A stretch of DNA of 64,000 nt from NCBI GenBank assembly GCA_018907035.1, contig JACCIC010000098.1:1566501-1630500 (forward strand). Direction: 5' to 3'. Position 1 is the stretch's first letter. Each line of letters opens with the position of its first letter. This document shows positions 1 to 12,731 of this stretch, in pieces. The stretch comes from Sycobia sp. Sy_11 (Eukaryota; Arthropoda; Insecta; Hymenoptera; Epichrysomallidae). The notes below the pieces were generated by a model. The model had not been told where the DNA came from, ran no database searches, and saw only the letters and a program-made list of their open reading frames with translations. A program made the translations under genes and the position numbers.

Positions 1-64
1 ATGATGATACGAAACAGCTTAATAATTTTCCATTGATCTTTTATTAATTTTAAATCTTAAAATT

Positions 65-660
65 AAAAATTGTACTTATGTCGATACTGTTCTGAATTAA
101 ATTAATAATTATTTTTATCGGTCTTACAGTCTTTATAATATAATATATTAGCTAAAATAATGACAGCTAGTTTGTCCTTGTTTACGTACACCCCCAAAGA
201 TTCTGAAATAGAACTTATTACTGAAATAAATTATATTAAAAATTAAAAATTAAAAATAAAAATAAAATAATAAATAAAATAAAAATAAGAAAAACAATAT
301 TCTATGTTAGTAAAGGACAACCTGACTGACCCCACCACCTTAATTTTAGAGTCACCTTGTACGACGTTTCGAACCGCTACGGTTCATCCCCAGGAACTAA
401 AACACCAAAGGTGAATCTAAATTTAAGATGGTGGGGACAGTCAAGTTGTCCTTTACTTATATAGAATATTGTTTTTATTATTTTTATTTTATTTATTATT
501 TCATTTTTATTTTTAATTTTTAATATAATTTATTATAGTAATAAGTTCTATTTCAAATTCTTCGGAGTGGAATATAAACAAGGACTGTCCTTATTTTAGC
601 TAATATATTATATTATGAAGATTGTAAGACCGATAAAAATATTTATTAATTTAATTTTTA
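65..660. mobile_element. Foldback (MITE-like) element, copy 1
   Basis: Nearly palindromic element. The left arm (about 97-352) is repeated in reverse complement as the right arm (about 409-654), roughly 90% identical by eye, around a loop of about 56 bases. Landmarks in the arms are TATCGGTCTTACAG and its complement CTGTAAGACCGATA (one base differs in this copy's right arm), an A/T-rich AAATAAAA block, and GTAAAGGACAAC paired with GTTGTCCTTTAC. An outer segment at about 65-96 is missing from the right end here but is present at the right end of the copy near 33.4 kb, so the original terminus lies further out. No coding capacity is seen. It is a non-autonomous element; the superfamily is not assigned. 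Confidence 0.75.
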
Positions 661-2760
661 ATCTTTATTAAAAACAAATTTTCACAGTGATTCAAATTAA
701 TTATCTATTGTTTATGATAAGAAAATGCTTATTTCTCCTTTTAAGGATAATTATTGTACAATTTATTTTAAGTATTTAAGAAATGCTATTTTCATACTTT
801 CATGTAACATACATATATTATGTGATATACATACATTGAATAGTGCGTAGACATAGCAATCGCGTTACTCGCGCTTATTTGAAAAAACTGTGCAAATGCA
901 AAGTCGATACGCTCGGTTCTCCGCGTTTTCTTTTTTTTTTCTTTCTTTTTTCTATTCGGGCGACGCGATCCAAGCCGGCAGAATAATAATGGCGTCTGGA
1001 GAAGCTGTCGAAAATCCGAAAATTCTTAGCGTGGCAATCCGTGCGGCACTTGCGCTTTTAGCAACTAAATAAGCTTTTTAATTTTTTTCCGCCTAACTTC
1101 GAGCAGTCGATTTTAATGAAAATTTTCCGGTCCTGTATTCATTGGCGTAAATCTTTCCATAAGCATTGAGCTAAGAATTATGTTAAATTATATTATTATA
1201 GATGCATTGTTTTACAGCCAAGTCCGAATTTCTATTAAAATAATAATGAGAATAAGATGTAATTCTACCTTATTTGCCCTAACTTTTCTTTGCCGCACCA
1301 TATCCAAAAACAAAAATATGAATTGTACAATAATATATTATCATTGGCATCGGAGAATTAATTTTAATGGAAAATAATTATCCGTGAAATTTTATGCATA
1401 CACATTCGATGAACATTAATTAAAATCACTAAAGATATTTATGGCAAAATAGATTTACATATAAATGTAGCGTTATCGTGAAAAGACGCGTTATCGCGTT
1501 ACGCAAGGATAAGATAAGTAAGTCGGAGAATAACAGTGGTGTATACAAAACAAAAATTGTCAAAATTGTATACATCCGCGTCATCTAGATAAACGTGTAG
1601 AAAGTCCATCAAAAGTCCGAAAACGCGTGTAAAGAATATTAAAGCATAAAAGAATCAAGGTCTACGTTATGCATAGAGGACAATAAACATACAGTACTTT
1701 CATAATAAATGCCGTTGGCTTATTTTCTTGATTCTTCGGGAACCAGATGTTTATATTCGACTAGATTACTACTTATGCACGGTATAGATAACGCTCGTGT
1801 TATAAAATTTTGGGCTGATCTTTATTTATTTGAAATTGAGACTTTGATAAATTTAAAAGTATTTGGAGATGTCATAATGCAAACTATAAATTGTTACAAT
1901 TTCGTTATTTCCAATTATTTCGAATAATTCATTGGATGATTACGAAAGTTTTCCAATTTCAGATATCATCTCGGACCCCAAAAAACAAACCAGGAACAAA
2001 TTTTCGTGATTAGTTTACCATTACATGAAAATAATTAAATCGTGTCAATTTTTCAACGTTACCGATCGACGAATTGATCGGCATATTATAGATACGCGCG
2101 ACCTTTAAAACAAATCGAAATGTCGAAAAATGCCGGGTTTTCTAATGGTATGTTTTTATCGTTACGTTAATTAACGGCCGCTATAAAAATATGGTAAAGC
2201 GATATTAATTGAAAAGCTAATGTTTTTTTTTCAGCTCAAACGTTCCCGTATGAATGAGCTTAAAAAGTTATCTAATCACTGTTAATCGGAAACAGTAGCT
2301 CTTCCCTCTATCGTAAGTCTACATATATACATTTAATGAATAATCAACTTTTCCTTTCGAGCCTGCCCGGAGCGATGGGGAGTGATTCGATAGCTTCCTA
2401 CCTCGATTTTTTTCGTCTCGCAAACATCGTGACGACACGAATGAAATTGCGCTCAATTGCCATCGACCGCGCACTTCGTTAATACGGCATTAACGCCAAC
2501 ATTATTTGCGCATTGTGTAATTTAATTGCGTACTAGATAGAAGTCTAGGTACCGATATTCTTATCAAATACTTTCTATCCAAATGCAGTGTAAAATAAAT
2601 GATATCTCGGGGATTTCAAATATTTCTAGGCTGTTCGGGGATTTTTCATGATTTGACAATTACGAAATCCGTAATTAAGCAATCGTAAAGAAAATCTAAA
2701 GACACGATAAGATATGATTTATCGTGGGCCGAATCGATTTCGGCCCCTCGACGCGTTCGA
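661..2760. other. AT-rich non-coding flank, no gene seen
   Basis: AT-rich sequence with only short, composition-driven open frames. No conserved protein motif, RNA gene or clear repeat was recognised. Confidence 0.6.
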
Positions 2761-2767
2761 CGAGAGC

Positions 2768-2775
2768 TATAAAGG
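2768..2775 (+). promoter_or_regulatory. Candidate TATA box upstream of gene 1
   Basis: TATAAAGG lies in a locally GC- and CpG-rich stretch (about 2720-2960) on the same strand as gene 1. Gene 1 needs an upstream non-coding first exon, so a distant promoter is expected. No good initiator is seen about 30 bases downstream, so this is only a candidate. Confidence 0.25.
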
Positions 2776-3190
2776 GCTGGATGGGCACGGGCGCGTGCCG
2801 TCGGAACAAATGATTCCGCGACATTGCGCTTACTGGAACCTGTGACAGCGTGGCAGAGAGTCCGCGGTCAACGTTGCCAGAGATGCTCTACTGGATTTTG
2901 CTATTTTCGCGCACGAGCATGCCATTTGGACCGACAGCCGAACGTTCGGCGAACGTCTCGTTCGGCTTCGTTCGCGAAACATTCGACACTCGGTCGAATC
3001 GATGAAAAAAAACAGAGGGGCAAAAAAAAAAAACAGAAAGAAAGACAAATCCGCCTCTCGGTACGAGCGCACTATTTTATCACTTATCGGTCGTTGTTTC
3101 AAGCTACGCCTATGCGTAGGATCTCATCGAGCGGCAAAGCACGAGATAAGAAACGACGCCCAAAACATTGCGATCTCGCGAGTTCGTGCG

Positions 3191-3193
<3 letters not shown>

Positions 3194-3246
<53 letters not shown>
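3194..3246. repeat. (TA)n microsatellite
   Basis: Uninterrupted TA run of about 53 bases in the 5' flank of gene 1. Confidence 0.95.
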
Positions 3247-3248
<2 letters not shown>

Positions 3249-3950
3249 GATGTGTTTGCGCGGCAGATTATAAAACATTATTCGTTAATTGTCTTTAAAA
3301 AGCTAAAAATATTAAATTATATGTCAACAACATCGTATATACCGATAGACGTATGAAATTTAGATAATTATTTTTACGACTTATAATTATAAATATCACA
3401 AAGATTGTTATTGCGATATTGGCCAAGCAAGTTTCCTCCGTGCAATTCGTTAGACTTTCAATGTTGTGTCAATTTTAGATGTTCAAAAAAAAAAAAAAAA
3501 GAAATGAAAATTTCACATCGACATAAACGTATGAAGCCTCGGTATTAATCAGGACCGATGTAAGTTAGACTTATTGTACGTGATTCGACCAAGTCTCACT
3601 TGGGCCGTTCGACTCAATTGCGGTCCACCGTATGCTCGAGCGCCACCTGAAAATCCACGGAGATCTAATACGTGAAAAGCGACCATGCACTTTTTTTCCT
3701 TATAAAGTTTTCTACGGAACTTGCTGACATTTTCGCGGTGGATTAATGGAACGGCGCGATACGCGGATTATCGGTGAAACCGTGTCGCGTAGTACAGAAA
3801 TATTCGTCTCTATACGACGGAGTTGCGAAAATTGCGAAAAATCAGAAACGACTGCACTGCTAAATGAACACTGCTCACGAAGTATCAAGATCTCGTCACT
3901 AGTCAACACTTCCAAACGCTCTCAATCTATTTTACACACGATTCACAAGC

Positions 3951-3953
<3 letters not shown>

Positions 3954-4002
<49 letters not shown>
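3954..4002. repeat. (TA)n microsatellite
   Basis: TA run of about 49 bases, 5' flank of gene 1. Confidence 0.95.
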
Positions 4003-4003
<1 letters not shown>

Positions 4004-4501
4004 CCAGTTTGACATATTATATGTCCCAATTTCGAATTTTCCATTTGAAATAAATCATTGCAATCTTAAAAAAAATCTTCGTAAAAACATCAAAGACGTA
4101 TAAATGAAGCTACTAGGCAAAGAACTTACAATGAAAAAACTCATATATATATATACAAGCGCAATTTAAAGGAATCCCATTTGTATTGAAAATTTTACAT
4201 CGGCCAACAGTTTCAACTCGATACTGAACCATAAAACACAAAAGATAAAACTCGGCCAAAGTCAGAATGTTTGTAATGAATGAACGGCCGTATATAGAAA
4301 TTTCCTTCGGCTGATCCCGCAAATCAACCCCCCCCCCCCGGGCCACCAGAACTGCGAAACACCAAGCGCGCATACACGATCATCGACATAAATAATGCTC
4401 GATCTCGTGCGTGCATTAGCCGCGAGCTTCGTCAATCAAAGCTATATCTATAGGTACTTTGTAATCGAGTCGCGTTCCCGTGTACGCGTGCGTGCGCACT
4501 T

Positions 4502-4507
<6 letters not shown>

Positions 4508-4573
<66 letters not shown>
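4508..4573. repeat. Compound (CT)n-(TA)n microsatellite
   Basis: A CT run (about 4508-4533) passes through TTTC directly into a TA run (4538-4573). Confidence 0.95.
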
Positions 4574-4576
<3 letters not shown>

Positions 4577-4927
4577 CTACACACGCGAATGAAAACTCGG
4601 GCGAAATTCTAAAACTGGCTGACGTCAGAACAGGCCACGGATAATGTGTGTGTATATATATAGTCAGTTCAGCTACTGTATACCGATCGGCCGAACGAAA
4701 GTAAAAACGTGAGACAACCGCAAGAGTGCCTATGAAAGAAGAGTGAGAGGGAAACAAAAATAAAGAGACAGAGAGAGAGAGAGAGAGAGAAGTCGCGTGT
4801 ACGAGGCCACGTGGCCGGTTGCCTCTTCCAATCGGTCGAGGATTCCATGCGGTGACGGCTATGAAAGAGCTACCGTCCATGTCCCCCTCGGCTGCTCCTT
4901 CTCTATACCCGATCGAGCCGATCTGAC

Positions 4928-4933
4928 GTAAGT
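4928..4933 (+). other. Candidate 5' splice donor of a non-coding first exon of gene 1
   Basis: A perfect GTAAGT donor follows a CpG-containing stretch (about 4800-4927) that could be 5' UTR. The first coding exon of gene 1 begins with a strong pyrimidine-rich acceptor (TTTATTTCCAG, ending 5745) only five bases before its ATG, so a spliced 5' UTR is required. This donor would give an intron of about 0.8 kb. Pairing is inferred, and other donors upstream are possible. Confidence 0.35.
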
Positions 4934-4955
4934 ACGTGTCGCTATAAACGTGTTA

Positions 4956-4961
<6 letters not shown>

Positions 4962-4993
<32 letters not shown>

Positions 4994-5064
4994 ATATACT
5001 TGGCAAGGAGAGTGCACGTAGAAGGAGTTGTCACGTGACGATATTCGCGGCCTTGTAGGCTTTT

Positions 5065-5128
<64 letters not shown>
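4962..5128. repeat. Two (TA)n runs separated by unique sequence
   Basis: TA runs at 4962-4989 and 5071-5128 flank about 80 bases of unique sequence, within the proposed 5' UTR intron of gene 1. Confidence 0.95.
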
Positions 5129-5130
<2 letters not shown>

Positions 5131-5750
5131 CATGACTCGCAGAGATCTTGACACCTGCGATGGTTCGCCAGCGGGCGCCAGTTTCGCGGTTATACCCATG
5201 ACATACCGATGACGATCTGACGAACGCTTTGGATCGAGATCTATTGAGAGCCATGCCGATGCTAAGCGTAATATATGATATTGCTGTATCGATGCTGGCA
5301 TTTTAATATACAATTACGTTCGAATGAATACGTAAATAATCGTTGGAATATATGTATATATAGATATTTAACGAGTGGTCGTTAGTTATTGTTAGAGCTG
5401 AAAGTATTTAACATGTAGATGTGCAAACAAAGCTCAGTTCTGTCGAAATCTGGTAATTATCAATTAATTAGTTAATTAATCGACGTAAAGCTTGGATATT
5501 AAATAGAATTTTAGAGGAACGTATGTAAATATCTCGCCTTTATCGGGGTTTGAGAAATTGATTGACTAATTCCAATGGAGAGACTCTACTCTGCAATTGC
5601 CAAAAAAAAAAAAAATAGGTCACGTAAACTTACTGCTATCGTTTACCAAACCGGGACATTAATATCGACTTTTTTTTCTCATAACGTTGCTTTGTATGGA
5701 AAATAATTCTAAATTTAATCATTAACTTCTGAATTTTATTTCCAGAAACG

Positions 5751-6089
5751 ATGTTGACGCAGGTGGACAAACTGCCGTCGCTGCAGCTCGGCGAATTCGT
5801 CCTGGAGCTTGAGCTCGGCGAGCCGAGCGCCGAGCTCAAGGAGGTGGCCAAGAAGGAGCTGCGCGAGACCCCCGACGTTCAAAAGGAAGCCGTACGGCAA
5901 CTACGACAACTCCTCGAAGGTATACTATATATATATATATATATATATATCTTCGCTTTATCACAGATTGTCTTGTGCTTCTTATGCAACAGTTGGCATA
6001 AGGATGGAATATGGAATAATTGTCAGAGCTGTGTATAAATGGAATGCTACACGTTAAATGCACATCCAACAGACTCTCGTCTTCATAAT

Positions 6090-6140
<51 letters not shown>

Positions 6141-9100
6141 CATAATAATTCATATATAATTCATAACATAGAAATCATTCGTAAAAAGGTTGTCTAGCAA
6201 TACCCAATGTAAGTCCGCAAACGATTTTTCTAAACAATACCACAAGTTCAGACACTGTGAATAACGTATTTGTATTGACGATATTTAGAATCAGTTATTG
6301 CAAAATTAAAATATTCGTACGCGTAAAAATAAAACCGATATAAATCGAAATAAAAACTCATCTTCGCGCGTATGTTAATTTAATCGCATGCTGATAGTCT
6401 AGAAAAGAAAAAACACAATTTCAATAATAACATCGAAGCTTTGAAAACTCTATATATATATAATGTACTCGCTAAAAAATTTCACGACACCTGATCGCGA
6501 AGAATACGTCATTTAGAAGGTCAAGTTTGGTATAAAAAACTTATTTTTATTTTCTGATAATGTTTCTATAATTTTATTAATTATTAATTCAAAGTTCTTA
6601 GTCATAATAATTTGGACATGAAAAATTGTTATTCATGAAAATCTTTCTTCGGCCTTCAGGCTATTTATTAGCTAAATTCCATTGTAATAAATTTTCGCCT
6701 AATTTTTAAAATTAAAAGCGATACTTTCTTGGAATGGGACAAAAACAGTACGATCGCCAAAATCAAGACAAGATAAACAATCTCAGCAAGCACACAAGGC
6801 CATAACAGGCCTTTAATTGACAATAATTTTCGATGTCAAGACAATTTAAAGTTACTAAATCGGTTCTCCTTCGTCTTATAAGGAGAGTGTTCCAAGTGAG
6901 TTTCGCAAATTACAATAAGAAAAATTCATTACCTTCACCCTTATAACACGAATATATGATAACTTCAGCTATTCAGTCAATGCTAATGCTCAAAACTTCC
7001 TGAGACATATTACAATGTTAATATTTGTTAACTTCATTTAGATTTAACCGTATGCACTTGATTCAATGAAACAGTCTGTAAATTAGTACAATATTAACGT
7101 ACAGAATATAAATTTAGAACATGATTTAAGGTAAAATTGGAAAATTAACTTTAATCTGACTAATAGTTTTATTAGGACTAGATCAGAGTTAATTAACGTT
7201 AATATTCCAATTGTGCTTTAAATCGTAATTTTAATTTAAATCTTATATGTTAATATCACAAATATTTACAGACTATTTCATCGATTATATGTATCTGCAT
7301 TGGTGAAATGCGAGAAGAAATCGTTTGGAGATATTGTAACACGAATTGACGAAGATAAACGCTCTTAAAACTATATGCATTTGGCCAAAATAACATCTTA
7401 ATTTATCACGGGATATTTTAAGCATTGGGCCTAACTGCACTGATTATCGTCTATTTATATCATAAGGATGACGTTAAATTTTTCCAATGAAACTCTGTGA
7501 CCCGAAGTCGGGACACTCGTCTTGTTAGTATAGAAAAGCCAGTGCATCAGCAGAAAAATCACGCACCGCTATACAATAGTTTTCCACGCCGAATACTTAC
7601 CTCGTCATCGCCACCATCCCCTCCTGCCGATTCCCACGTAAAATCCGAATCCCAGCAATAATTACGTGAGCAGCGGCCTTACTTCATTGTCGCCTTTTCG
7701 TAAAATTCCAGCCGAAGACGATCTCGTCTGTCCCCTGGACCGCGACACCTGGCTGATCAGGTTCCTGCGGCCCTGCAAGTACTATCCCGACTCGGCCCTC
7801 AAGCTGGTCAAGAGCTACTACAGCTTCAAGGTGAAGCACTCGAACGTGTACGACAATCTAAAGCCGAGCAACGAGCGCAATGTATTCCAGGCGAACATAC
7901 TCACGGTACTGCCCAATCGCGATCAGCACGGCAGGCGGATCCTGATCATCGAGCTCGGCAAGAAGTGGAAGTACAACGAGGTGTCCCTCGACGAGGTTTT
8001 CAAGGTGGGTTGGTGCTCAGTCGATAAAATATTTTGTCCGATAACGAGATATTTCGGTAGAAAAGTTTAGAAACATATTTTGATGCAGTTCAATGGCGTT
8101 CATAATGTTTACGAGATCTCTAAGAAATATTTTCTGAAATATATCATAAAATTCCAGCCTCTAAAAATGTTTTAAAATATTCTTGTAAAATATAACATTT
8201 TACGAAGTTCATACAGATATTGTGGATATCCATATACATCTTGATGAAGTTCGTGTAGATCTTAACGAATTTCATATACATCTTGACGGAGTCGATTAAT
8301 GAATATTTAAAAATTCTTCGTACACCCTGTTCACAACTTCGGCTGGATAATATCCTTTGGTTTCCGTAATAGGAATGACAAAAAAGCATATTCTTCTACC
8401 ATTAAAAATATTTTATCGTAATATATTTTATAAATGTTTGAGAAGATTAACTTTAATGATTTAAAAGTTAAAGCAGTTACTTTATGAATATAATATTCTA
8501 TTGATTCGTAAAAATTGTTTCCTAAGTACTTTTAAATATTTTAAAATGTTTGTCGAAAATTTTTTATTATATTTAATCAAAATATTTTATCGTAATTAAT
8601 TTGATAAAGCTTGTAAAAGATTATGTAATAATATTTTCAAATTTAGAAGAAATATCGTACAAATATGTTTTAAAATATTTTTAAATCCTTTGAAATTATT
8701 CGATGAATATTTTTAAATATATAAATATTTCTAAAATATTTCATAGTGTAGAGTATAGCTAGCCAGGTTCATTGAAAATCTAAACAAAAATATCGATAGA
8801 TTTTCATGCGAATTTTTATAAATTTCCAAATGAGAAATTCTGTGTAAATCGATGCAAATTCACGCGATCTCCAGATGGATTCCATACGGGCTTCAACTGG
8901 AAATCCAGAGCACGTATTTAATAAGTAAAAGAGAGGGATAGGAATGGTTCTATCTATTGCGACCGATAGTCGCCAGAGCCAGATAATTCGCGCACTTTAC
9001 ACGATCGTATACGATGCTTGCAGGGCTGCGTCCTTTACCTCGAGGCGGCGATGCTCGAGCCCACGTCCCAGATAGCCGGTGCCGTCGTCATCTTCGACAT

Positions 9101-11520
9101 GGACGGCCTGTCGCTCCAGCAGACGATGCAGTTCACCCCGCCGTTCGCCAAGAGGATAGTCGACTGGCTGCAGGACTCCTGCCCGATGAGGATCAAGAAC
9201 ATCCACATCGTCAATCAGCCCTACATATTCAACATGGTCTTCGCCCTGTTCAAGCCGTTCCTCAGGGAAAAATTGAAGAGCAGGGTGAGTGCTTATTATT
9301 ATTATTATTAATATTATTATTATTATTATTATTATTAGTGCGCTATTGTTATTATTATTATTAGTAGTAATAGTAGTAACAACAATTGAGACAATATAAT
9401 TCACGTAGTTACATAAATCGAATACAGTGGAATTTTATCAAAGGAAATTGGTTAGAACTTTTTTTTTTAATATAATTATTTCTGGGTACTTTCAAAGGGA
9501 ATAATTATTTGCTAGAATTGACAAGATATTTCGTAATTTAAAAATACTTGTTTTTATGTATTTTAATTTTCATTTACATTAAGTTATTCCTGTATTTATA
9601 TATGTTATGAAATATTTATGAAAATCTGTTTTTCATTTTTATGTAAAACTAATATTAGCGAGTAAGGAAAGCAAATAATTAACGAGCTTGATATTAATAA
9701 ATATCTTGTTGAAACAGAATTTAAAAATAAATAAATGATTTGTAAAATTAAACAAAAATGTTTAAAGTTTCTTTCAAAACTTTAGTAATATTGTTTATTA
9801 TTAATTATAATTATTATTAAATAATTATAATAATAATTATTAAAATTCAATACATTTCTTTTCAATATGTATATATAATCGTATAATTTTTAAGTATATG
9901 TTTATATATTATATGTAATGGTATACTTTTTCAAAGAAACTATAGAAAACAATTGCTTTTTATATATGATAACTTTTTTTTAATTCATATGCTCAACAAT
10001 TTTTGCGCAAGAGCTCACGATCAATTTTTTTTTAAAAACTGAACTTACTCTATAACTACTTTAAATCTAATTTTCTAGAATTGATAAAATGAATAGATAT
10101 ACCTATCCCCGATAATTGTAAAAAATTTTTCTATCAAATAACGTTTTTTAATGAAAAATTTTTTTAGCAGCAATTTACATAAATTAGCAGAAAATTACGT
10201 CCATTAAAAGTACATGGGAAATACGTTCTTTTGGATTGTTACAATGAATAATTTTACGCTACACATTTTCGTATGTGAGTAAAATGAACGTTATTTAAGC
10301 GAATCTGTCAAAAGTGCGCGTATACTGGACGCTGATAAGCACTGCCGGAACAATAAGCGTCGTTTATTATTTTCTTTGTCTCCATTGTTGCGACTGACAA
10401 ATTTACGGTTTACTGCAGAAAAGTTTATTGCATAGTTTTTCTGCTTGTCATGCATATATATATGCTTTTATATAAATTCAAATGATATCCAATTAAAGAT
10501 ACTGAAATAAAGTAAAATTAAAAAAGTATAAATGCTTTACACCCAAAATTAATAATATATATAATATATGAGAAACAAAACTATATAATATATGAGAAAC
10601 ACTCCATTTTCCAGATCATCTTCCACGGTAAGGATCGCAAATCCCTTCACAAATACATGTCGCCCAAATGCTTGCCGGATTGCTACGGTGGCAATCTGTC
10701 AATTCCAAGGGCGACCGGCAATCAATGGCTCGAGCTTCTGATAATGTGCGACAAAGAGTACGACGGTGAGTGATGAGTAAATTTAAGATTGGGTAAAATT
10801 TCCTGCACCAGTGTGAAAGTTTCAGAAAGTTTATATTTTTTCTCCAACATTTCTACCTTTCTAAAAAACATCGAAATTACTGATATTGATTCGAAACTTA
10901 ATTATTATAAAATATATCGCATATAAATTAAATCATCGCCATACATTATGTATGTTAATAATGAAATGATCTTATGAATATACATTTCGCAATATTTAAT
11001 CAATTTTGCTTGGTAAATAAGTAGAAAATTATATATTAAAAAATTACTATATTTGAAAAAAGGATGGACAATTATTTTTATTAATTATTATTATAAATAT
11101 AATAAAAATTGATATTAATATCATAATTGAATTTAGAAATATCTACATATTTACAAGATGTTTATCTCGTATTTTTAAAATGTATTTTGTTATGCTGAAA
11201 AAATCCTATTATATAAATCTTCGCACTTTAAACATAATTTTAAAACAATAGTAATACTAATATAAAATTGCCTACATTTTACTTAAATACGTGTACATCT
11301 CGAATTATATAATAATCAATACAGTATTCGCTTTAAAAAAAAAAAAAAAACAAAAAAAAAACATTCTTTAAAAACGTATTTTTCTGACGGTCAGAAGAAT
11401 CACACTGTAGATGAAATATCGACCTTATTGTTAAAAATTATTTTAGTCCAATTATGAAATCTAATTGCTTAATTCTCTTATTTTTCAGCCATCAACTCCT
11501 ACGGTTACCAAAAGAAATAA
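5751..11520 (+). CDS. Gene 1: CRAL-TRIO lipid-transfer protein, alpha-tocopherol transfer protein-like
   Basis: Coding exons: 5751-5919, 7712-8004, 9024-9284, 10615-10765, 11489-11520 (906 bases, 301 aa plus TAA). Every intron is GT-AG and the phases (1, 0, 0, 1) keep one frame. Residues about 26-95 form the helical CRAL-TRIO-N region with FLRPCKYYP at 74-82. The Sec14-like lipid-binding fold follows: FDMDG near 178-182, the IHIVNQPYIFN...KPFL segment at 214-234, and CLPDCYGG at 260-267. The family carries hydrophobic ligands (tocopherols, retinoids, phosphoinositides) in the cytosol; the ligand here is unknown. Length is normal for the family. It lies tail to tail with gene 2. It lacks two introns found in genes 2 and 3 and has one of its own after K154. 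The start follows an acceptor at 5745, so the 5' UTR is spliced. Confidence 0.92.
5926..5950. repeat. (TA)n run next to a splice donor
   Basis: TA run starting a few bases after the exon 1 donor of gene 1 (GT at 5920). Confidence 0.9.
6093..6137. repeat. (TA)n microsatellite
   Basis: TA run of about 45 bases in the first coding-region intron of gene 1. Confidence 0.95.
8204..8287. repeat. Four degenerate 21-bp tandem units
   Basis: Units at 8204-8224, 8225-8245, 8246-8266 and 8267-8287, with a broken fifth, inside gene 1's second coding-region intron. The length is a multiple of three, so the minus strand reads as a repeated seven-residue pattern (VKMYMKF, VKIYTNF, IKMYMDI), but nothing suggests that it is translated. 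Confidence 0.7.
8400..8760. repeat. Degenerate AAATATTTTA-type intronic repeat region
   Basis: Many loosely repeated AATATTTTA and TTTTAAATA words. One longer word pair (AAATATTTTATCGTAAT) recurs at about 8406 and 8581. Similar texture occurs in two introns or flanks of gene 3. Confidence 0.5.
9293..9378. repeat. (ATT)n trinucleotide repeat beside exon 3 donor of gene 1
   Basis: TTA/ATT triplet run broken by a short unique stretch and ending in GTA triplets. It begins about eight bases after the GT at 9285. Confidence 0.9.
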
Positions 11521-11594
11521 GGAAGGAATATGAAGATCCGCGTCAACATCTGTAACGAGGCAGTTTACCAGCAGTTTTGCGGACAGTAATGTAG

Positions 11595-11639
11595 ATACAC
11601 ATACACACACACACGCGCGTGCGCGCGCGCACACACACA
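11595..11639. repeat. 45-base strictly alternating purine-pyrimidine tract (Z-DNA-prone)
   Basis: An (AC)n run, a CGCGCGTGCGCGCGCGC core and a second (AC)n run alternate purine and pyrimidine without a break. It lies about 75 bases after gene 1's stop, in the expected 3' UTR. Confidence 0.8.
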
Positions 11640-11774
11640 GAAACACAACGAAAATTTGGGGACTATTGTTTTCCGCACTGCTGCCAATCCCGTGTAAAAT
11701 TATACATTTATACATATACATTAAACAGCTAATTTCTCGAAGCTCGGAGACTGGGATCTTCGACAACATCGCTG

Positions 11775-11777
<3 letters not shown>

Positions 11778-11826
<49 letters not shown>
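11778..11826. repeat. (TA)n microsatellite in gene 1 3' UTR region
   Basis: TA run of about 49 bases, 260 bases after the gene 1 stop codon. Confidence 0.95.
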
Positions 11827-11835
<9 letters not shown>

Positions 11836-12206
11836 GAAAATGATAAGAGCGATTCGCCCCTATACATTCCGGAAGAAGATATTATTAATTGTGTTATTAT
11901 ATATAATATGAAAAAAATTTATATATACATTGCTCGTCGCGATGCAATGTATGAGGTTCTTTTCTTTTTTTTATCATTGTTATAAAGAATTATATTGTTT
12001 AATATGAATTCCTTGTACATTAAATAATGTTATATATACACTGTAGTTTTTAATGATACTGTCCAAGTTTTTTTTTATATGAACTTTACGTTAAATATAT
12101 CGATATATATATATATATTATATACGATTTTACGAAAGGATTTCGCGGCCATTATCAGAGCCGTTTGTTATTGATGGTGTCGCCCGTCCGCGATACATAT
12201 TATTAG

Positions 12207-12212
<6 letters not shown>

Positions 12213-12264
<52 letters not shown>
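12213..12264. repeat. (TA)n microsatellite
   Basis: TA run of about 52 bases in the expected gene 1 3' UTR. Confidence 0.95.
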
Positions 12265-12267
<3 letters not shown>

Positions 12268-12580
12268 ATATAAACATATACATATATTTTTTTATTTTTA
12301 TTTTCATGATATTTTTACACACGCCTCCCTGATGTTAATATAAAGATTCGATAATTTAATAACTACGCGTGAAATTAAACATTGTATCCGGATGCCTGAA
12401 TGGAATCCGTCGGATTGAACGAGAAGACCGCCCCAACAGTTTATTATTACGATTGTGTACGAAGAGAACAATGTTTGTATGCGACGTTTTTGGTTATTAC
12501 AATATACAGGTTTGAAAGCACGCCGGTCGTCATATGCGCAAACTTTAGACAATTTCATTGATTAACGACGTACTTTGTAA

Positions 12581-12586
12581 AATAAA
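12581..12586 (+). terminator. Candidate poly(A) signal of gene 1
   Basis: AATAAA followed by T-rich sequence, about 1.06 kb after the stop. ATTAAA variants occur earlier (about 11720), so the 3' end could be shorter. Confidence 0.35.
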
Positions 12587-12696
12587 TATAATATTTTATT
12601 TGTTTAGTTGTTAAAAATTGTGAAAAATACATGGAAAATATTTATAAAATAATCAGATATTATGCGTATGCGTTCGTCTGTTCATTTTTTTCTTTC

Positions 12697-12731
12697 ATTC
12701 TTCTTCTCCTTCTTCTTCTTCTTCTTCTTCA
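12697..12731. repeat. (TTC)n repeat between convergent genes
   Basis: Run of TTC triplets with small interruptions, between the 3' ends of genes 1 and 2. Confidence 0.85.

Noticed and set aside
2824..3298. Overlapping open frames on both strands ending in Tyr-Ile repeats
   Set aside because: Their C-terminal halves are translated TA microsatellite and the rest shows no conserved motif, no introns and no relatives in the window.
7666..7711. Upstream extension of gene 1 exon 2
   Set aside because: The stretch precedes a clear AG acceptor at 7710-7711 that restores phase with exon 1, so it is intron.
9014..9404. Open frames overlapping gene 1 exon 3 in other frames
   Set aside because: They are shadows of the conserved CRAL-TRIO exon and run on into the ATT repeat.
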